The translations under genes and the position numbers were made by a program. The notes under the pieces were generated by a model. It was not told the origin of the DNA. It saw only the letters and a list, made by a program, of their open reading frames with translations, and searched no databases. A DNA stretch of 64,000 nt, from positions 248,001 through 312,000 of the forward strand of contig JALIZF010001510.1 in the NCBI GenBank assembly GCA_029948255.1. Direction: 5' to 3'. Position 1 is the first letter of the stretch, and each line of letters starts with the position of its first letter. Below, piece by piece: positions 35,341-47,040 of the stretch. The stretch is from Telmatactis stephensoni. Its lineage: Eukaryota; Cnidaria; Anthozoa; Actiniaria; Isophelliidae.

Positions 35341-35859
35341 TATAAGCTAATATAAGCTAATATAGCCAACTAGTTTGCCTCCTTGCCAGTTGGGATTCTT
35401 AATCCATTTCTGTTTGATTTATATGATTTAGTTATAGCGCATTTGATCATTCCGTCATGGAAAATGCGCTCTAGAAGACCCTAGAAGCTGACAAATTTAT
35501 TTATTTATAGCTCGACTCTGTCGCCTCATCACTGGATAGACTCCATAGAACCCTGGACAAAACTCGCTTCAATCCAGACGCCAATTTACTTTTTATTGAA
35601 TTGTACGTCATAAATTTAACATTTGGCATTTATTCAGCGTCCTTTTTTATATTACTGCATGAGTCTTTTTGTTTTTGTTTTCCTTTTCGCAACTCATTCC
35701 CGAGGGGGGGACGTCAACCTGAAAAAGGAGTAAAATTCTCCCCCCAGTTTATCTGGGTCAGGCTGTCCTCCCTTCCCTCTCCTGGGGTCTATGTCTCATG
35801 CTGTTTTTGCTTTCAAATTTAGTTTGTTTATTTATTTTTCTTCTCAGACCCGTCCCGCC

Positions 35860-36320
35860 ATCGCGTCAAATAATATAGATCTCTTTGACAAGCTTAGTAA
35901 CCCGTTCGCGTCCAATGGGTGGACCTTGAAGGCATCCCCCAGGAGAACTCGGAAGGGACGACAGCCCGACCTTTTGACCTGGATTTGGTTGTTAATATCT
36001 CAAAGGGCTCTGTGACCCCAAATTTAAGGGATCTACTTTTTCCCGACCCCGACACGTTTGTAGCTGGCCAACTTCATACTCATATTGACTGTTGGGAAAA
36101 GATAGTCGCATTTGCCCCTTACGATGAAGCTTACCAGGTGCTAGATTGGATAAGGCCTCCCTACATAAGTATTTTTGCCATTTTAAGGGGTCTTTTCAAT
36201 CTGGAAGGTATGATTCCCGATTTCCTCCACCAAAGATGTTCAAAAATAACTCGTCGTGCAACGGATTCAAAGAATTTATTGACAAAACCATTATCTCTGC
36301 ATTCTATATCCAACTAGCTA
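35860..36320 (+). pseudogene. Retroelement polyprotein remnant (region upstream of RT)
   Basis: Two overlapping frames give a recognisable stretch: DPDTFVAGQLHTHIDCWEKI, then APYDEAYQVLDWI, then after a frameshift near 36150 HKYFCHFKGSFQSGRYDS and PPKMFKNNSSC. I associate this block with proteins preceding the reverse transcriptase in DIRS-like and Ngaro-like elements. The frame breaks and the missing RT show it is dead. Confidence 0.55.
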
Positions 36321-37370
36321 GAATAATGTCGGCGTCGTCACCCTCCTCTCTTCTCTCGGGAGTCTCACCCAATGTTGGCCAAGTAGGAACTGCTTACGCC
36401 AATTTAAATATGTTAAGAGGTTTTAGCCCAGCTTTCCCTTAATGTCCTCCTTTAACTTGAAGAATGGGAGGAACGTGCTAATAAGATTTCTCGTTCTATG
36501 ATACCATGTGTTCTTGCAGTTTTTCATATTCAACCCTACGCATATTCGGTCAGAGGATGTGACACCTTTTTTTCCCGATTCCATATCTCATTGGTTATCC
36601 GTATGTATTGTAGGTACTTAGAATATAGTACTATTCTAATTACCGGAAATAAAGACGGATAATTAACATAACAATGAGATCCCACAATGCTTTGCAACGC
36701 ATATATTAATCAGCCCTCAGGCTTTTGTCACAGTTCCTCTTGACAACCGAGGAGCAAACATCTCGACGACCCACCCACCCACCCCTGACGGCGTGTCGCG
36801 AATCCCTACACACGGATAACTCTTTACTCCCACGCTGTCCACTCTGTGGACGCACACCTTTTTTTCCCGATTCCATATCTCATTGGTTATCCGTATGTAT
36901 TGTAGGTACTTAGAATATAGTACTATCGTGTTCGATATCATGTCGAATTCAACCCTCATTCGTCAGTGCAAATATTCATAAAGGTCACAGGCTAGTGACG
37001 TTTTACAGGCAGTTTAGTGATGGTTTTAGAGAAAGACAATGATCTTTTATGAGTTTGTCCGCACTTTTGTTGCTGCCTGTAAAACGTCACTACTTAAGAA
37101 ACAGCCTTTGACCTTTATGAATATTTGTACTGACGAATGAGGGTTGAATTCGACAGATAGCACAAAAGCTTAGGTTTCAGATTGCTGATCTAACACGATC
37201 ACGCAGCTTGATAATTCTCTCAAAACTGATTCAAAGACTGACTAAAATTAAAAGAACATTAAGCAAAATTTGTATTAACAATATCCCTAATTATTTACCA
37301 GTCAAAGATACAAAAGAAATCCATTACTAACAATTCACTTACCAACGCTCTTTTATAACCACAACTTGTA

Positions 37371-38520
37371 CGTTCACTTAGTGTTTCACGGGTTAAATGT
37401 ACCCACTCTCATTGTTGTTGTATACCTTGCATACTCGCAGCACTTCACTTTCTATTAGAAATGGCTAGTTTAGGTATATACTTCATGGTTTTGAGTGCCG
37501 TATAGTTGCTCTGTACTTCTCAAGTAAAGAAGCGACTATATAGGACAATCATGAAGTATATACCTCTCGACGCATGCGCCTTTCTATCTATACGCATGCG
37601 CTTTAGTTGCCAGACTGCGTTTTGCGTCGGAACGAGGAAAATAATAACAATAACGAAGCCCAATTTATAACTCGGGCATTCCTACGGAAGCCCGAGTAAT
37701 TATGAGATGTCATAGTTGGTTTAGAAAGAAAAACAAGTCACATTGAGTTGGCAAATGTTCTATTTATTGCAAAACTCAGAAGCAATTTAATTTGAAAGAT
37801 ATCTAAATGTATAACCGAGTCCAATTTAGCACTACTGGCCTTAAGTTATCGTACTCTAACAAAGAAAAAATTAAACTTAAGGTAAGAACGTATTTACAAT
37901 AGTTGGTAAACTGCTGATAACAATGCATCTATGACATTAATAATATCAACACGCCACTTTAGATCGCTCAGTGGATGCAAAAACGACGGTTCATGTATAT
38001 TATTAAGTAACATTTAAGCAATATGATTTCTTAGTAATATGATTTATCGTTCAATTTGGATTAGGTAATTTGCACTTATGTGTTTTTCAAAAAGCTCATA
38101 TGGCACCGACTCGCCTGGCTTCTGGCCATGCAATTTTGGCAATCTTGTTAAAAGTGAAACCGTGTGATTACCTGCACATAAAAACAGTATTTTGCGCTCG
38201 CTCAACACGCATACTTAGTCAAGTGGGTCAGTGGTACGTGTTTAAGGTAGACACAAAGGTCACAAACGGCCTGATTGTCAGAGTAAGAGCGCGCACACCC
38301 AATCTCGCTTACGTGGACGCAAGAGGATACACTTTCATATTTTTTACCACATCTGATACAAATTGATTTCTAAAATAGAAAAAAAAAATTCGTTCATAGG
38401 CCGGACAATTCCTTGATCTAAACTCTGTGAATTCCATTGCTTGAATTGCCTGGGGATTTCTTCAGACACTGGATAGGGATCATTTTGGGTCGGGGATCAT
38501 TTCGAGTCATTGTTTCTTCT
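37371..38520. other. Intergenic region upstream of copy 4
   Basis: It contains a hairpin at about 37470-37563 (AGGTATATACTTCATG paired with CATGAAGTATATACCT) and a small one at 37668-37700 (ACTCGGGCATTCC/GGAAGCCCGAGT). The block at 38390-38510 is an inverted relative of 31999-32120. The shared promoter-leader block of the other synthetase copies is missing. No gene is supported. Confidence 0.5.
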
Positions 38521-38548
38521 TTTTTAGAATCTACAAGTCATTGTCACA

Positions 38549-41320
38549 ATGAGTTACCTCCACAAACCCCATTCCAAACCATTAGAGCACAGGACACCAT
38601 TCCAACTTCTACACGCACATGTTGACGCCCATCCTGACAAAGAAGCCTTTGTCTTCCGTGATGAAAATATGAACAGAGTGTTACTCACCTTCCAAGAATA
38701 TGAGATGAAGTCCCGATTCCTCGCTGCTGCCTTGCTCGAGATAGGTCTGGGACGAGGTGATAGAGTTCTTGTAATGTTACCAACGAATATTGAGTTTGTC
38801 CTCTTTCACATGGCTCTAAACAGGATTGGTGCACTTATTTTTCCCTCTGGAGAAGATGCCTTCCCAAATATCAAAAACCTGGCTTGCGTGATTGCTCGGA
38901 CTGAATCCAGTACGCCTAACCACCACCAAGCAATGAAGACTACCCAAGCCTTTCTTGAGGGAAATAAGCTGAAAGCAGCGGTGGCGGTCAGCCCTAGTAC
39001 TGGTCTATTGGATCATGATAAGGTTTACCTCTATGAAAAGCTCTTACAAATGGGCCAGACCAACCCTGACTGTGATAACACAGTACAAAGAGCTGAAGCT
39101 GCTGTCCAGATGGATGATGCAATGTTAGTTCTGTTCACATCGGGAACCACCTCCACCCCTAAACCAATCCAGTATACAAACCATGGGTTCATCAATGCAG
39201 CACTTGCAGATATAACAGCGGCGACTGTTGACAAACAAACGATTTTGTTCGCCGATTTGCCTTTTGACTGGGTAACCGGATTATGCCTGGGTATTGGCGG
39301 TGTCATAGCGAAAGGCTCAACCTTGGTGTCTTTCCCTCCCAAACTTGCATTTCAAGGAGGAATGGTACAAATTATCATGAAAACCATCGTGGAAGAAAGC
39401 TGTACCCAAGCATTCTTCGCGTCTTACTTTCTTCACGACATGACGACGTGTAATGAAATTGTTGACATGGATCTGAGTAAGCTGAAATTTGTTCTAACTA
39501 GTGGTCAGCCAACGGCAGTCACTCTTCTAAAGAAAATCTTCCTACTTATGCCTCAGTTGACGATCATCAGTGTTTATGGATCAACAGAGATGAACCTAGT
39601 CGGTATAGGCAACAGTTCACAAAGAATAATATCGATACGTCTGAGTATGGAGTAATGGATGTTATGGATGGTTCGGAATTGAAGATAGTAGATGAGGAGG
39701 GACAGATTGTACCACTTAACACCAAAGGTATGAAACGACTTAAGGTGATCACCCATTGAGGACAGATTTTTGTAGGTGTCGATTGTTTTGAATCATTTGA
39801 TAGATTTCCTAAGGGTTCTGTAGGTTCTAACTTTCTGTTTTATCAGTTTCCATGTTAATATAGAATAAGTAATTGTGGTATTAAATAAAATTAAAGCATA
39901 GATTCGCTATAAGGCGCGCTCTGATTGGCTAGAAAACTATGAACTATTTGCCCATGTGCTGCACCGCGCGCATTATCTTCGTCATCGTATCGTCCAATTC
40001 ACATTGTTGGTTTTCAAGATGGCGACTCATATAATCCACACTTTGAATGGCTGAGAAAAAGAATGAACTATTTCGACATGGGCTGCATGGCTCCGGTTTT
40101 AACTTTCTAGGTTCGGATATAAATTAGACAACAGAAAGCCGCTTGTCCATCGCGTTACAGACGCACTTGAGAAAAGATATAGAACTCTTAACGGACTAGA
40201 GTCTCACTCGGCTACGCCTCGTGCCGCTTACGTTTATTAATCGTTAATTCTTTGTATTTTCTCTCGTGCGTCTATAACGCCATGGGCGTGCGGTTTCTGT
40301 TGCCTAATTGCGATAAATATATTGGATTGGATTGGATTGGATTGGATTGGATTGGATTGGATTGGATTGGATTGGATTGGATTGGATTGGATTGGATTGG
40401 ATTGGATTGGATTGGATTGGATTGGATTGGATTGGATTGGATTGGATTGGATTGGATTGGATTGGATTGGATTGGATTGGATTGGATTGGATTGGATTGG
40501 ATTGGATTGGATTGGATTGGATTGGATTGGATTGGATTGGATTGGATTGGATTGGATTGGATTGGATTGGATTGGATTGGATTGGATTGGATTGGATTGG
40601 ATTGGATTGGATTGGATTGGATTGGATTGGATTGGATTGGATTGGATTGGATTGGATTGGATTGGATTGGATTGGATTGGATTGGATTGGATTGGATTGG
40701 ATTGGATTGGATTGGATTGGATTGGATTGGACATGGGTGTTAATTATTAGCAACAATGGCTAGGAGTCGGGAGTTGCTCATAGCGTTACTTTGTCTGTCT
40801 TCCTCTCACAGGTGAACTGTGTGCACGATCAGCCTGGGTCTCATTTTCTAACTGGGACTTGATGCTAATCGACGATAAGCCAACTGCAGGTCTTGGAAAG
40901 AATGGCTGGTACTTCTCAAAGGACGCAGCCTCTCTTAATGAAAATGGAAAGTTCAGACTTCATGGCAGAATGGATGACATGATTAAATGCGGCACTGAAT
41001 CTATCTCCCCTTATGGCATTGAAGATCTTCTGTTGGAACACCCAGTTATCAAGAATGTATGCGTTGTGGATGTTCCTGATGAGCGGTTGTTCGAAAAATT
41101 ATGTGCGTGTATCATCCTGAAGGAAGACAACCAAAGCAATCAAGAGCATCTTGAAAAAGAGATCGACGATTGGTGTACGGAGAAGTGTAAGAGGACGACA
41201 AGAGGGTCACTATGGAAACCACGTCATTATGTTTTTGTTGATAGTTTTCCACTTACCAGAACTGGTAAGTTAAGTAGGAGGCTGGTTCGAGAAATTGCCG
41301 TGAAAAAACTGGGACTCTGA
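38549..41320 (+). pseudogene. ANL acyl-CoA synthetase copy 4, one 2-nt frameshift
   Basis: Exon 1 spans 38549-39727 and exon 2 spans 40812-41320, with the same splice sites as copies 2 and 3. Exon 1 is 8 nt longer than in those copies. Six come from two extra residues after the P-loop (AALADITAATVDKQT) and two from an extra TA near 39604-39608, in GTCGGTATAGGCAAC against GTCGGTAGCCAAC in copy 3. This shifts the frame just after the A5 motif, and the frame stops at 39653. Beyond it the coding sequence is undamaged, so the loss is recent or the indel is an assembly error. A5 reads SVYGSTE instead of GYGSTE. The intron array is GGATT instead of TATTG. The upstream block shared by other copies is replaced, with homology beginning at the acceptor, so expression may differ too. 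Confidence 0.85.
40321..40730 (+). repeat. (ATTGG)82 microsatellite in the intron of copy 4
   Basis: 410 bp of perfect ATTGG units directly follow GCGATAAATAT, where copy 2 has TATTG after GCAATAAATAT. The change of unit is complete: no TATTG is left in the array. Confidence 0.98.
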
Positions 41321-41361
41321 ACAATGTCCTTGACTATTTGGCCATTAATACCTGTAATATG

Positions 41362-41606
41362 ATAACTATACAGCTGGACGATTGGAAAAACCAGTGTGTC
41401 AAAAAATTAAACATCTAATGGTTTAATAGTAAAGAAATTAATACAAAAGTTTGAATTCTATATAAGAACTCGAGGACAATGGTTGGAGAGGGGGAGTGAA
41501 TTGTTTTATATTTTTCAATTTTTGTCCTTCAGCCCGTCCCCTAGCATAAATAATGAGCAGTCCCTTCTTAAATTACTAAATAAGTAATGGTGATAATAGG
41601 AGCGTG
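41362..41606 (-). other. ~240-bp micro-inversion in the 3' flank of copy 4
   Basis: In copies 1 and 2 the flank reads TATTATCACCATTACTTA... to ...ATCCAGCTGTA. Here it is reverse-complemented (CAGCTGGACGATTGG... to ...AAGTAATGGTGATAATA), while sequence on both sides keeps its orientation. Confidence 0.85.
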
Positions 41607-43094
41607 CGTGATTTTAGGGATCAAAATCAAAAATGCTAATCATCAAGAGACCGACGGAACTTGTTCATACGAAATTCTAAAATGGCAAGAGTTTTCTGTC
41701 AATTTAAAAGAAAGTACATTTTTGAGGACCACCTTCACGTCATCAAGCCTAATGATGATGTTGATGATGATGATAATAATGGTAGTGGGGAACATGGTGA
41801 TGAATATAGTGACAATGGAGATGATAAGGAATGATGACATGCCATTAGTAATTGCTCCTGTGACATGTTTATAATTATTATATTATAAATATGTATTTTG
41901 TTCATTTTATTGCTCTTTAAGGAATAAAATCGTCTCTAAACTATTATTATTGTCTTACACTCCTTATTAGTTTTTCAAGACCGAAATAAAATTTCAACAC
42001 CCCTGCTTTTAATAATTCTTTATGCTCCCCATCTTTTTCCTTCAGCCTCATATATAAATAGTGAACAGTCTTTTGATCTGTTTTTAGCTTAAATAGCATT
42101 TTTTTATTAGATTGTATTTATTTCGTTTAATGTTCTTTATTATTTCTACTTCTCGTATTAACTCATAATTTAGGAGGGCTTAATGTAAACCGCTGGGCAA
42201 CCAGTACATGTCAGTCATTTAAATAAAGTTATCATTAGCATTATTGTTATTAACATTCCAATCCAAACCAAACGAAACCAAATAAATAACTGACAAACAA
42301 CGGCAAAGAATTAATAGGCCCTTTGCAGCACGTGCGCATAAGCGCATTTTGGAGGGCAAAAATAATGGTTTTCAGCTAACAGGACATTGAAATTCTTTTG
42401 TTTTGCCCTCCAAATTGAGCTGCATTCCAACATGCTGCAAAGGCCTATTTCGTCCAGTTCGTGGCGATGGTTATCTTTTGCCATGTTTGTCTCTTCACTC
42501 GTCCAAGACCTTTAGCCAAGTATTTGTATTTCTGTGCCTTTTTTTAGCTTGACGAATTTTTCTTCCTCAAAGGATTTTCGAGTCCAGTCCGAGTCCTAGT
42601 CTAATCCACGACTCCGAGTCACATGCCAAGATAACTGATCATGATACCTAGAAACTGCCCTTAGTAGCCTATACAATGCTACAGTATATTCATTCGCAGT
42701 TTAAGGGAAAAATCTAGTAAATCATGACCTAAATTATCTGCCATTTTTATTTTCAGACTGAACATAAAATTCAATCGTGTTTTCAGTGTTGTTGTCATCA
42801 GTTGAGCGTCAATTCACCGACTGGTCCCTATAGTTAGCCTTCCCTCACAGTGAGCAGAGGAGGGCCGCTTTTCTTGCTTACTTCCTATATTTTATCTTCA
42901 TTCGCGCGCCATCTTGGTTTTTTATTTACCGCTATACGAATATGTGGAATCCACATTTTATCCACATTCAATGTACTGCCGGCCGTACACACAAGCAACA
43001 AGCCATATTGTAGGAGACAAAAATTCTGTTTCCAAGTGAAAACAATAGATGGCGGAACAAAGTAAAGTATAGTTTTCACTGTTTACTCTTTCAG
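41607..43094 (+). other. Rest of the copy 4 flank and leader block of copy 5
   Basis: Duplicated 3' flank to about 42590, then unrelated sequence (42590-43040), then the acceptor-leader block shared with copies 3 and 6 from about 43040. No gene is supported; frames in 42850-43079 lie on both strands without motifs. Confidence 0.5.
42313..42449. mobile_element. 137-bp MITE
   Basis: AATAGGCCCTTTGCAGCA and TGCTGCAAAGGCCTATT are terminal inverted repeats; TTTTGGAGGGCAAAA pairs with TTTTGCCCTCCAAA inside. The paralogous flanks after copies 1 and 2 (near 2878 and 19862) run through without it (GCAAAGAATT followed by the CCAG sequence), giving an in-window empty site. Confidence 0.85.
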
Positions 43095-43385
43095 AATCTA
43101 CAAATTAAATCATTGTCAATATTAGCTACCTTCGCAAACCCCATTCCAAACCCTTAGATCATCCTGATCGGCGGTTGTATGAGAAAATATGTGCTGAAAG
43201 ATGATTGGTGCCACATATATCAGTGTAAGAAGACCACAAGAGAGTTGCTATGGAAATCACATTACTATCTGTTTGTGGATAGCTTTCCTCTTACCATGAC
43301 TGGAAAGTTGAGCAGGAGACTGGTTCGAGAAATGGAAGTCACTTTTTGGGAAAGTAAATGCTCAACAATTCTTGTTTTAATTTAA
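43095..43385 (+). pseudogene. ANL synthetase copy 5, collapsed remnant
   Basis: It starts with the exon-1 leader and first dozen codons (degraded ATG), then jumps at about 43158 to the exon-2 sequence coding PDRRLYEKICA-like residues. After another small deletion it continues through the SFPLTMTGKLSRRLVRE end. More than 1.2 kb of coding sequence and the intron are gone. The junction is not a clean exon-exon join, so deletion is likelier than retroposition. An open frame at 43179-43385 covers the end but cannot make a ligase. Confidence 0.82.
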
Positions 43386-43469
43386 TCATATTTCCTTAAT
43401 TTTCATAAAATTCGACATTCTAGTATATTATATAGGACGTCTGTAATTTTCAGCCAGTTTGAACGATCG

Positions 43470-43894
43470 ACTTTTTAGTTTAGTTGTGGCTTATGTATAG
43501 GAAATTACACCGTTTGAGAAGAATTAATGAAAAATACCGCGCGTACGTATGTAATCTGTTCAACAATGTCTCTGGAGTTCATGACTATGGTCTTCGTGGT
43601 TGTCACTCAAATTTGACTTTGCCACTTCCTAGGACAAACTTTTTGAAAAAAAGCTTTAAATATAGTGGAGCAGCGGCCTGGAATTCTCTGCCACTAAGGG
43701 TTCGAGAGTCAATGAGCCTATCTATTTTTAAAAGTAGAATTTAATTTAAGATGTTGTATAAGTTTTATCTTTATATACATATTCTATTTTCTCTATCTAT
43801 ATATTTATATATTTATATATTTTTATGTGACACGGCTCTCAGGAAGAGCATTTATTTGTAAATGATGTGACTAGTACTCCGTGTATAAATAAAG

Positions 43895-43973
<79 letters not shown>

Positions 43974-43974
43974 G
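43470..43974 (+). mobile_element. 3' fragment of a second LINE, with (ATT)n tail
   Basis: An open frame at 43484-43744 ends in FKYSGAAAWNSLPLRVRES, the C-terminal block of CR1/L2-type LINE polyproteins, as at the window start. It is followed by a 3' UTR with AATAAAG and a long ATT array (about 43897-43972). The next LINE begins at the end of that array. Confidence 0.65.
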
Positions 43975-46017
43975 AAATTATTATTAGAAATTAAATTTGT
44001 GTCCCGTACATTGCGTGACAAACTGTCCAATACTGACCCGTCAAACATCAAAGAAGACCTCGACAACGTAAACCATGATCAATATGTCAACAAAAGTTTC
44101 TGGAGCTACGTCAAAAACATAATGAACAAAAAAGATTCTATTCTCCCTTCCTTTAACGTAACAGAATGTTCTGCATATTTCCGTAAAACTCTGTCTTCAA
44201 TTAACCCAAACAAATTGTTCAACATTCCAAGCTGGATTCCAAGTTTATCTGCACCTCAAGTACCTTTCGATCTTGACCCTCCAACTTATAAGCAAGTAAC
44301 TAATATCATCAGAAAAATGAAAGCGTCTGGTTCTCCCTGTCCTCTTGACCAATTATCAATCATATGCTTCAAACGATGCCCTATTTTGCGCACATACTTA
44401 ACAGACATCATACATCAAGTATGGTCTTCAGGCACAATTCCTACTGAGTGGAAAAAAGCATGCACGATTCTGATTCATAAAAAAAGGCGACGCCAAGACC
44501 CCTTCTAATTTTCGTCCCATCACCCTGGAATCCATACCTCTCAAAATCTTTACGTCATGTCTTCGCAACTCCATGTTTTCCTATCTCACTGCCAATAAAT
44601 TCATCGAACATGAGATTCAGAAAGGTTTCATCCCTGGTCTCTCTGGAACTTTGGAACATACTACTCAGATGGCTCACATCATTAACACATCACGCATAAA
44701 ACAACGCTCTCTCGTTATAACTTTGCTCGATCTCAAAAACGCATTTGGTGAAGTGCATCACAATCTAATCCAATCCGTTCTTGAGTATCACCACATCCCT
44801 GATCACATCAAAAATCTCGTGAAAAGCTTATATACCGACTTTAAGACCTCAGTCATCACTTCAGAATTCAGTACTCCATTTATTCCAGTTGGCCGTGGTG
44901 TCCTCAAGGTGATTGTCTCAGTCTCCTGCTCTTCAACTTATGCTTCAATACTTATATCCAACACATCAAAACTGACAAATACCGTCAACTGGGCTTTTCC
45001 CCTCAAAAATATTGGTCTATTTTTAAACCCTCTGCACTGGTTCCAATTTGCTGACGACGCGGCTGTCATCACTAGCCAAGAATCTGATAATCAACATCTT
45101 CTCAATCGATTCAGTATTTGGTGTCAGTGGGCTGACATGATAGTAAGGGTCGATAAATTGCAGTACCTTTGTTATCAAGAAAGCTGTCTCAAAATCAATC
45201 CAGTTATTACCTAAACCTCATAATCAACAATACCATGGTTTCTCGCACTAAAATCGGCGAGTCTTTCAAATACTTAGGAAGATTCTTTGATTTTGAAATG
45301 ACAAATCAAGCTCACAAATTAGAACTGTCCTCCGTCCTTGAAGATTTGATGTCTAAAATTGATCTCAAACCACTACACCCCTAGGAATAAGCTGCTTCTT
45401 TTATAATCGATATGTCCTCTCTAAAATATCTTGGCATCTCACTGTAACTGATATATCTAAAACACTGGGTCTGTGAAAATCTTGATTCCTTAGTGTCTAG
45501 ATATATCCGCAAATGGCTGGAACTACCTGTGTGTGGTACACTCAGTAATGTTTTTCTCCCTTGCAACAAATTTGGCTTAAATATCTGCCCTCCCTCCGTG
45601 AAATTTACCCAATGTCAAACTGTTGTCCGTAAAGCTCTCAAGTCATCCCCAAACGTAGACATCAAAGATCTCTGGTCTTCCACTAGTTCACACAAAAATG
45701 TTCAGTATGATGTCTTCAAAACAACTAAAGATGTTATCAAAGATTTCCACAATGATCAAGAACATAAACTCAGCCACAATCTGGTCTCCCAAGGCTTCTT
45801 CTTCAAGCACGTTATAAATGATTCCTTACCCAAGCTTAACAGTATCTGGTCATCTGTGCAAGTCTAAATTACCCAAAAACATCTACAATTTCTCCATCCG
45901 TTACATAAACAACACCCTTCCAACAAGAAAAAACCTTGCAAAATGGAACAATTCTCCAACAACCGATTGCTCTTTTTGTTTACAACCTGAATCCCTTCTT
46001 CATGTGGTTGTTATAAG
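43975..46017 (+). pseudogene. REL-endonuclease LINE 1, 5' segment (decayed RT)
   Basis: It begins immediately after an ATT array and is 5' truncated. Frames 43999-44508, 44573-45214, 45169-45384 and 45493-45867 give a broken version of the protein better preserved in LINE 2 (54154-60505). RT motif A is LLDLKNAFGEVHHN, motif C is QFADDAAVI, and the thumb follows. Frameshifts lie near 44490, 44910 (motif B' region, the conserved GD lost), 45210, 45385 and 45860. The C-terminal third continues at 53465-53999 after a 7.4-kb nested insertion at the zinc-knuckle codons. It cannot be active. Confidence 0.82.
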
Positions 46018-46175
46018 TAATACCATGACCCTGAGGGATATTAGTGATTAAATGTCCCCGAAGCCGAGGGAGGTTTAGTGGAAGTCCCGAGGCCGTAGGC
46101 CAAGGGACTTTTACTAAAGCTCTTGAGGCTGAGGGGACATTTAATCACTAATATCCCGAAGAAGTCATGGTATTA
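46018..46175. mobile_element. 158-bp hairpin MITE (TAATACCATG ends)
   Basis: TAATACCATGA and TCATGGTATTA ends, with inner pairing of GATATTAGTGATTAAATGTC and GACATTTAATCACTAATATC. Its ends match those of the larger element starting five bases later, so the two are close relatives inserted side by side. Confidence 0.8.
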
Positions 46176-47040
46176 CTTTGTAATACCATGATCACCGAGG
46201 AAATATACGAAAATACACTTCGTTTTTGTTCATCCAAAACTTGAACATATTGTACACTGAATTCTTTTACCAATTGTGCGTAACCCTGTTCTCTGGGGAG
46301 TTTTCAAAATAGATTTCTTTGTTTTATACTTACAATGGACAAGTATTTATAGGTTGTCAATCAACAAAGCTAAATTGTTTTCACTAGGCTTTCTTTGCTT
46401 CGTTACGCACATGCGCAAAATAGAATGAATAGCTTCCACATGCGTAAGAGTGTGCAGTGGTAAGAGGTATCGGTGCGTTAGAAAATTTTAGGGTTTCGGA
46501 ACAGCGTGCAAAGCTGTTCCGATCGTCCCGATGATTGATATATGAGGGACTGTACCTCATGAATAGTAATGAGGGAAATTTAGAACTAAATTTCCCTCAT
46601 ACATAATTAATGAGGGAAATTTAGTTCTAAATTTCCCTCATTAATGATGTATGAGGGAAATTTAGTTCTAAATCTCCCTCATTTCTATTCAGGTAGGAGG
46701 GATGTTAGACATTAAACGTCCCAGCCTAGTCCCTATGGCGCGCCGATTGTTTCAAAATAAAAAAATCAGCTTGGTAGAATTGTTCTGCCCTATAGATGCA
46801 CTATTCACGACATTGTGTTACAATTCCCCCTTAATGCACATGTTTCACACGATATTTTAGTGCAATTTCCCTTATATTATGTGGTTTTGTGGTACAACAA
46901 TCCCCTAGACAATTTACAATATCCCCCTAGATCAATTTACTCGACCTTAATTGTAGTTCAATTTTCCCCTAGATCAGTTTACGCGACCTTCAAGTCATGT
47001 AGTGTAATTTCCCTCTAGATCAGTTTACGCTACCCCTAGA

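Larger units (their letters stand above)
33654..36926 (+). mobile_element. Split-direct-repeat (PAT/Ngaro-type) YR retrotransposon, degraded
   Basis: A1 (33654-33790) is repeated directly as A2 (36631-36767), about 137 bp with one difference noted. B1 (36562-36634) is repeated directly as B2 (36854-36926), 73 bp. The order is A1 - body - B1 - A2 - B2. B1 and A2 overlap by CTAT, which is also the first four bases of the element and the last four of B2. This is the circle-junction layout known from PAT and Ngaro tyrosine-recombinase retrotransposons. The body is only 2.8 kb and I see no intact reverse transcriptase or tyrosine recombinase, so it is internally deleted or non-autonomous. Confidence 0.75.
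33461..37370. mobile_element. Foldback DNA element, interrupted by a YR retroelement
   Basis: The outer ends TACAAGTTGTGG (33461) and CCACAACTTGTA (to 37370) begin arms of about 290 bp each that pair almost throughout. The left arm is 33461-33653 plus 36927-37015, the right arm 37075-37370. Without the inserted retroelement it is about 640 bp. No TSD is clear and no coding sequence belongs to it. Confidence 0.75.

Noticed and set aside
40237..40763. Open frames of (IGLDW)n and (NPIQS)n
   Set aside because: Same artefact, from the ATTGG array; not a repeat protein.
43095..43385. Processed (retroposed) synthetase copy
   Set aside because: The upstream leader intron sequence is retained and the internal join is not an exon boundary, so internal deletion is likelier.
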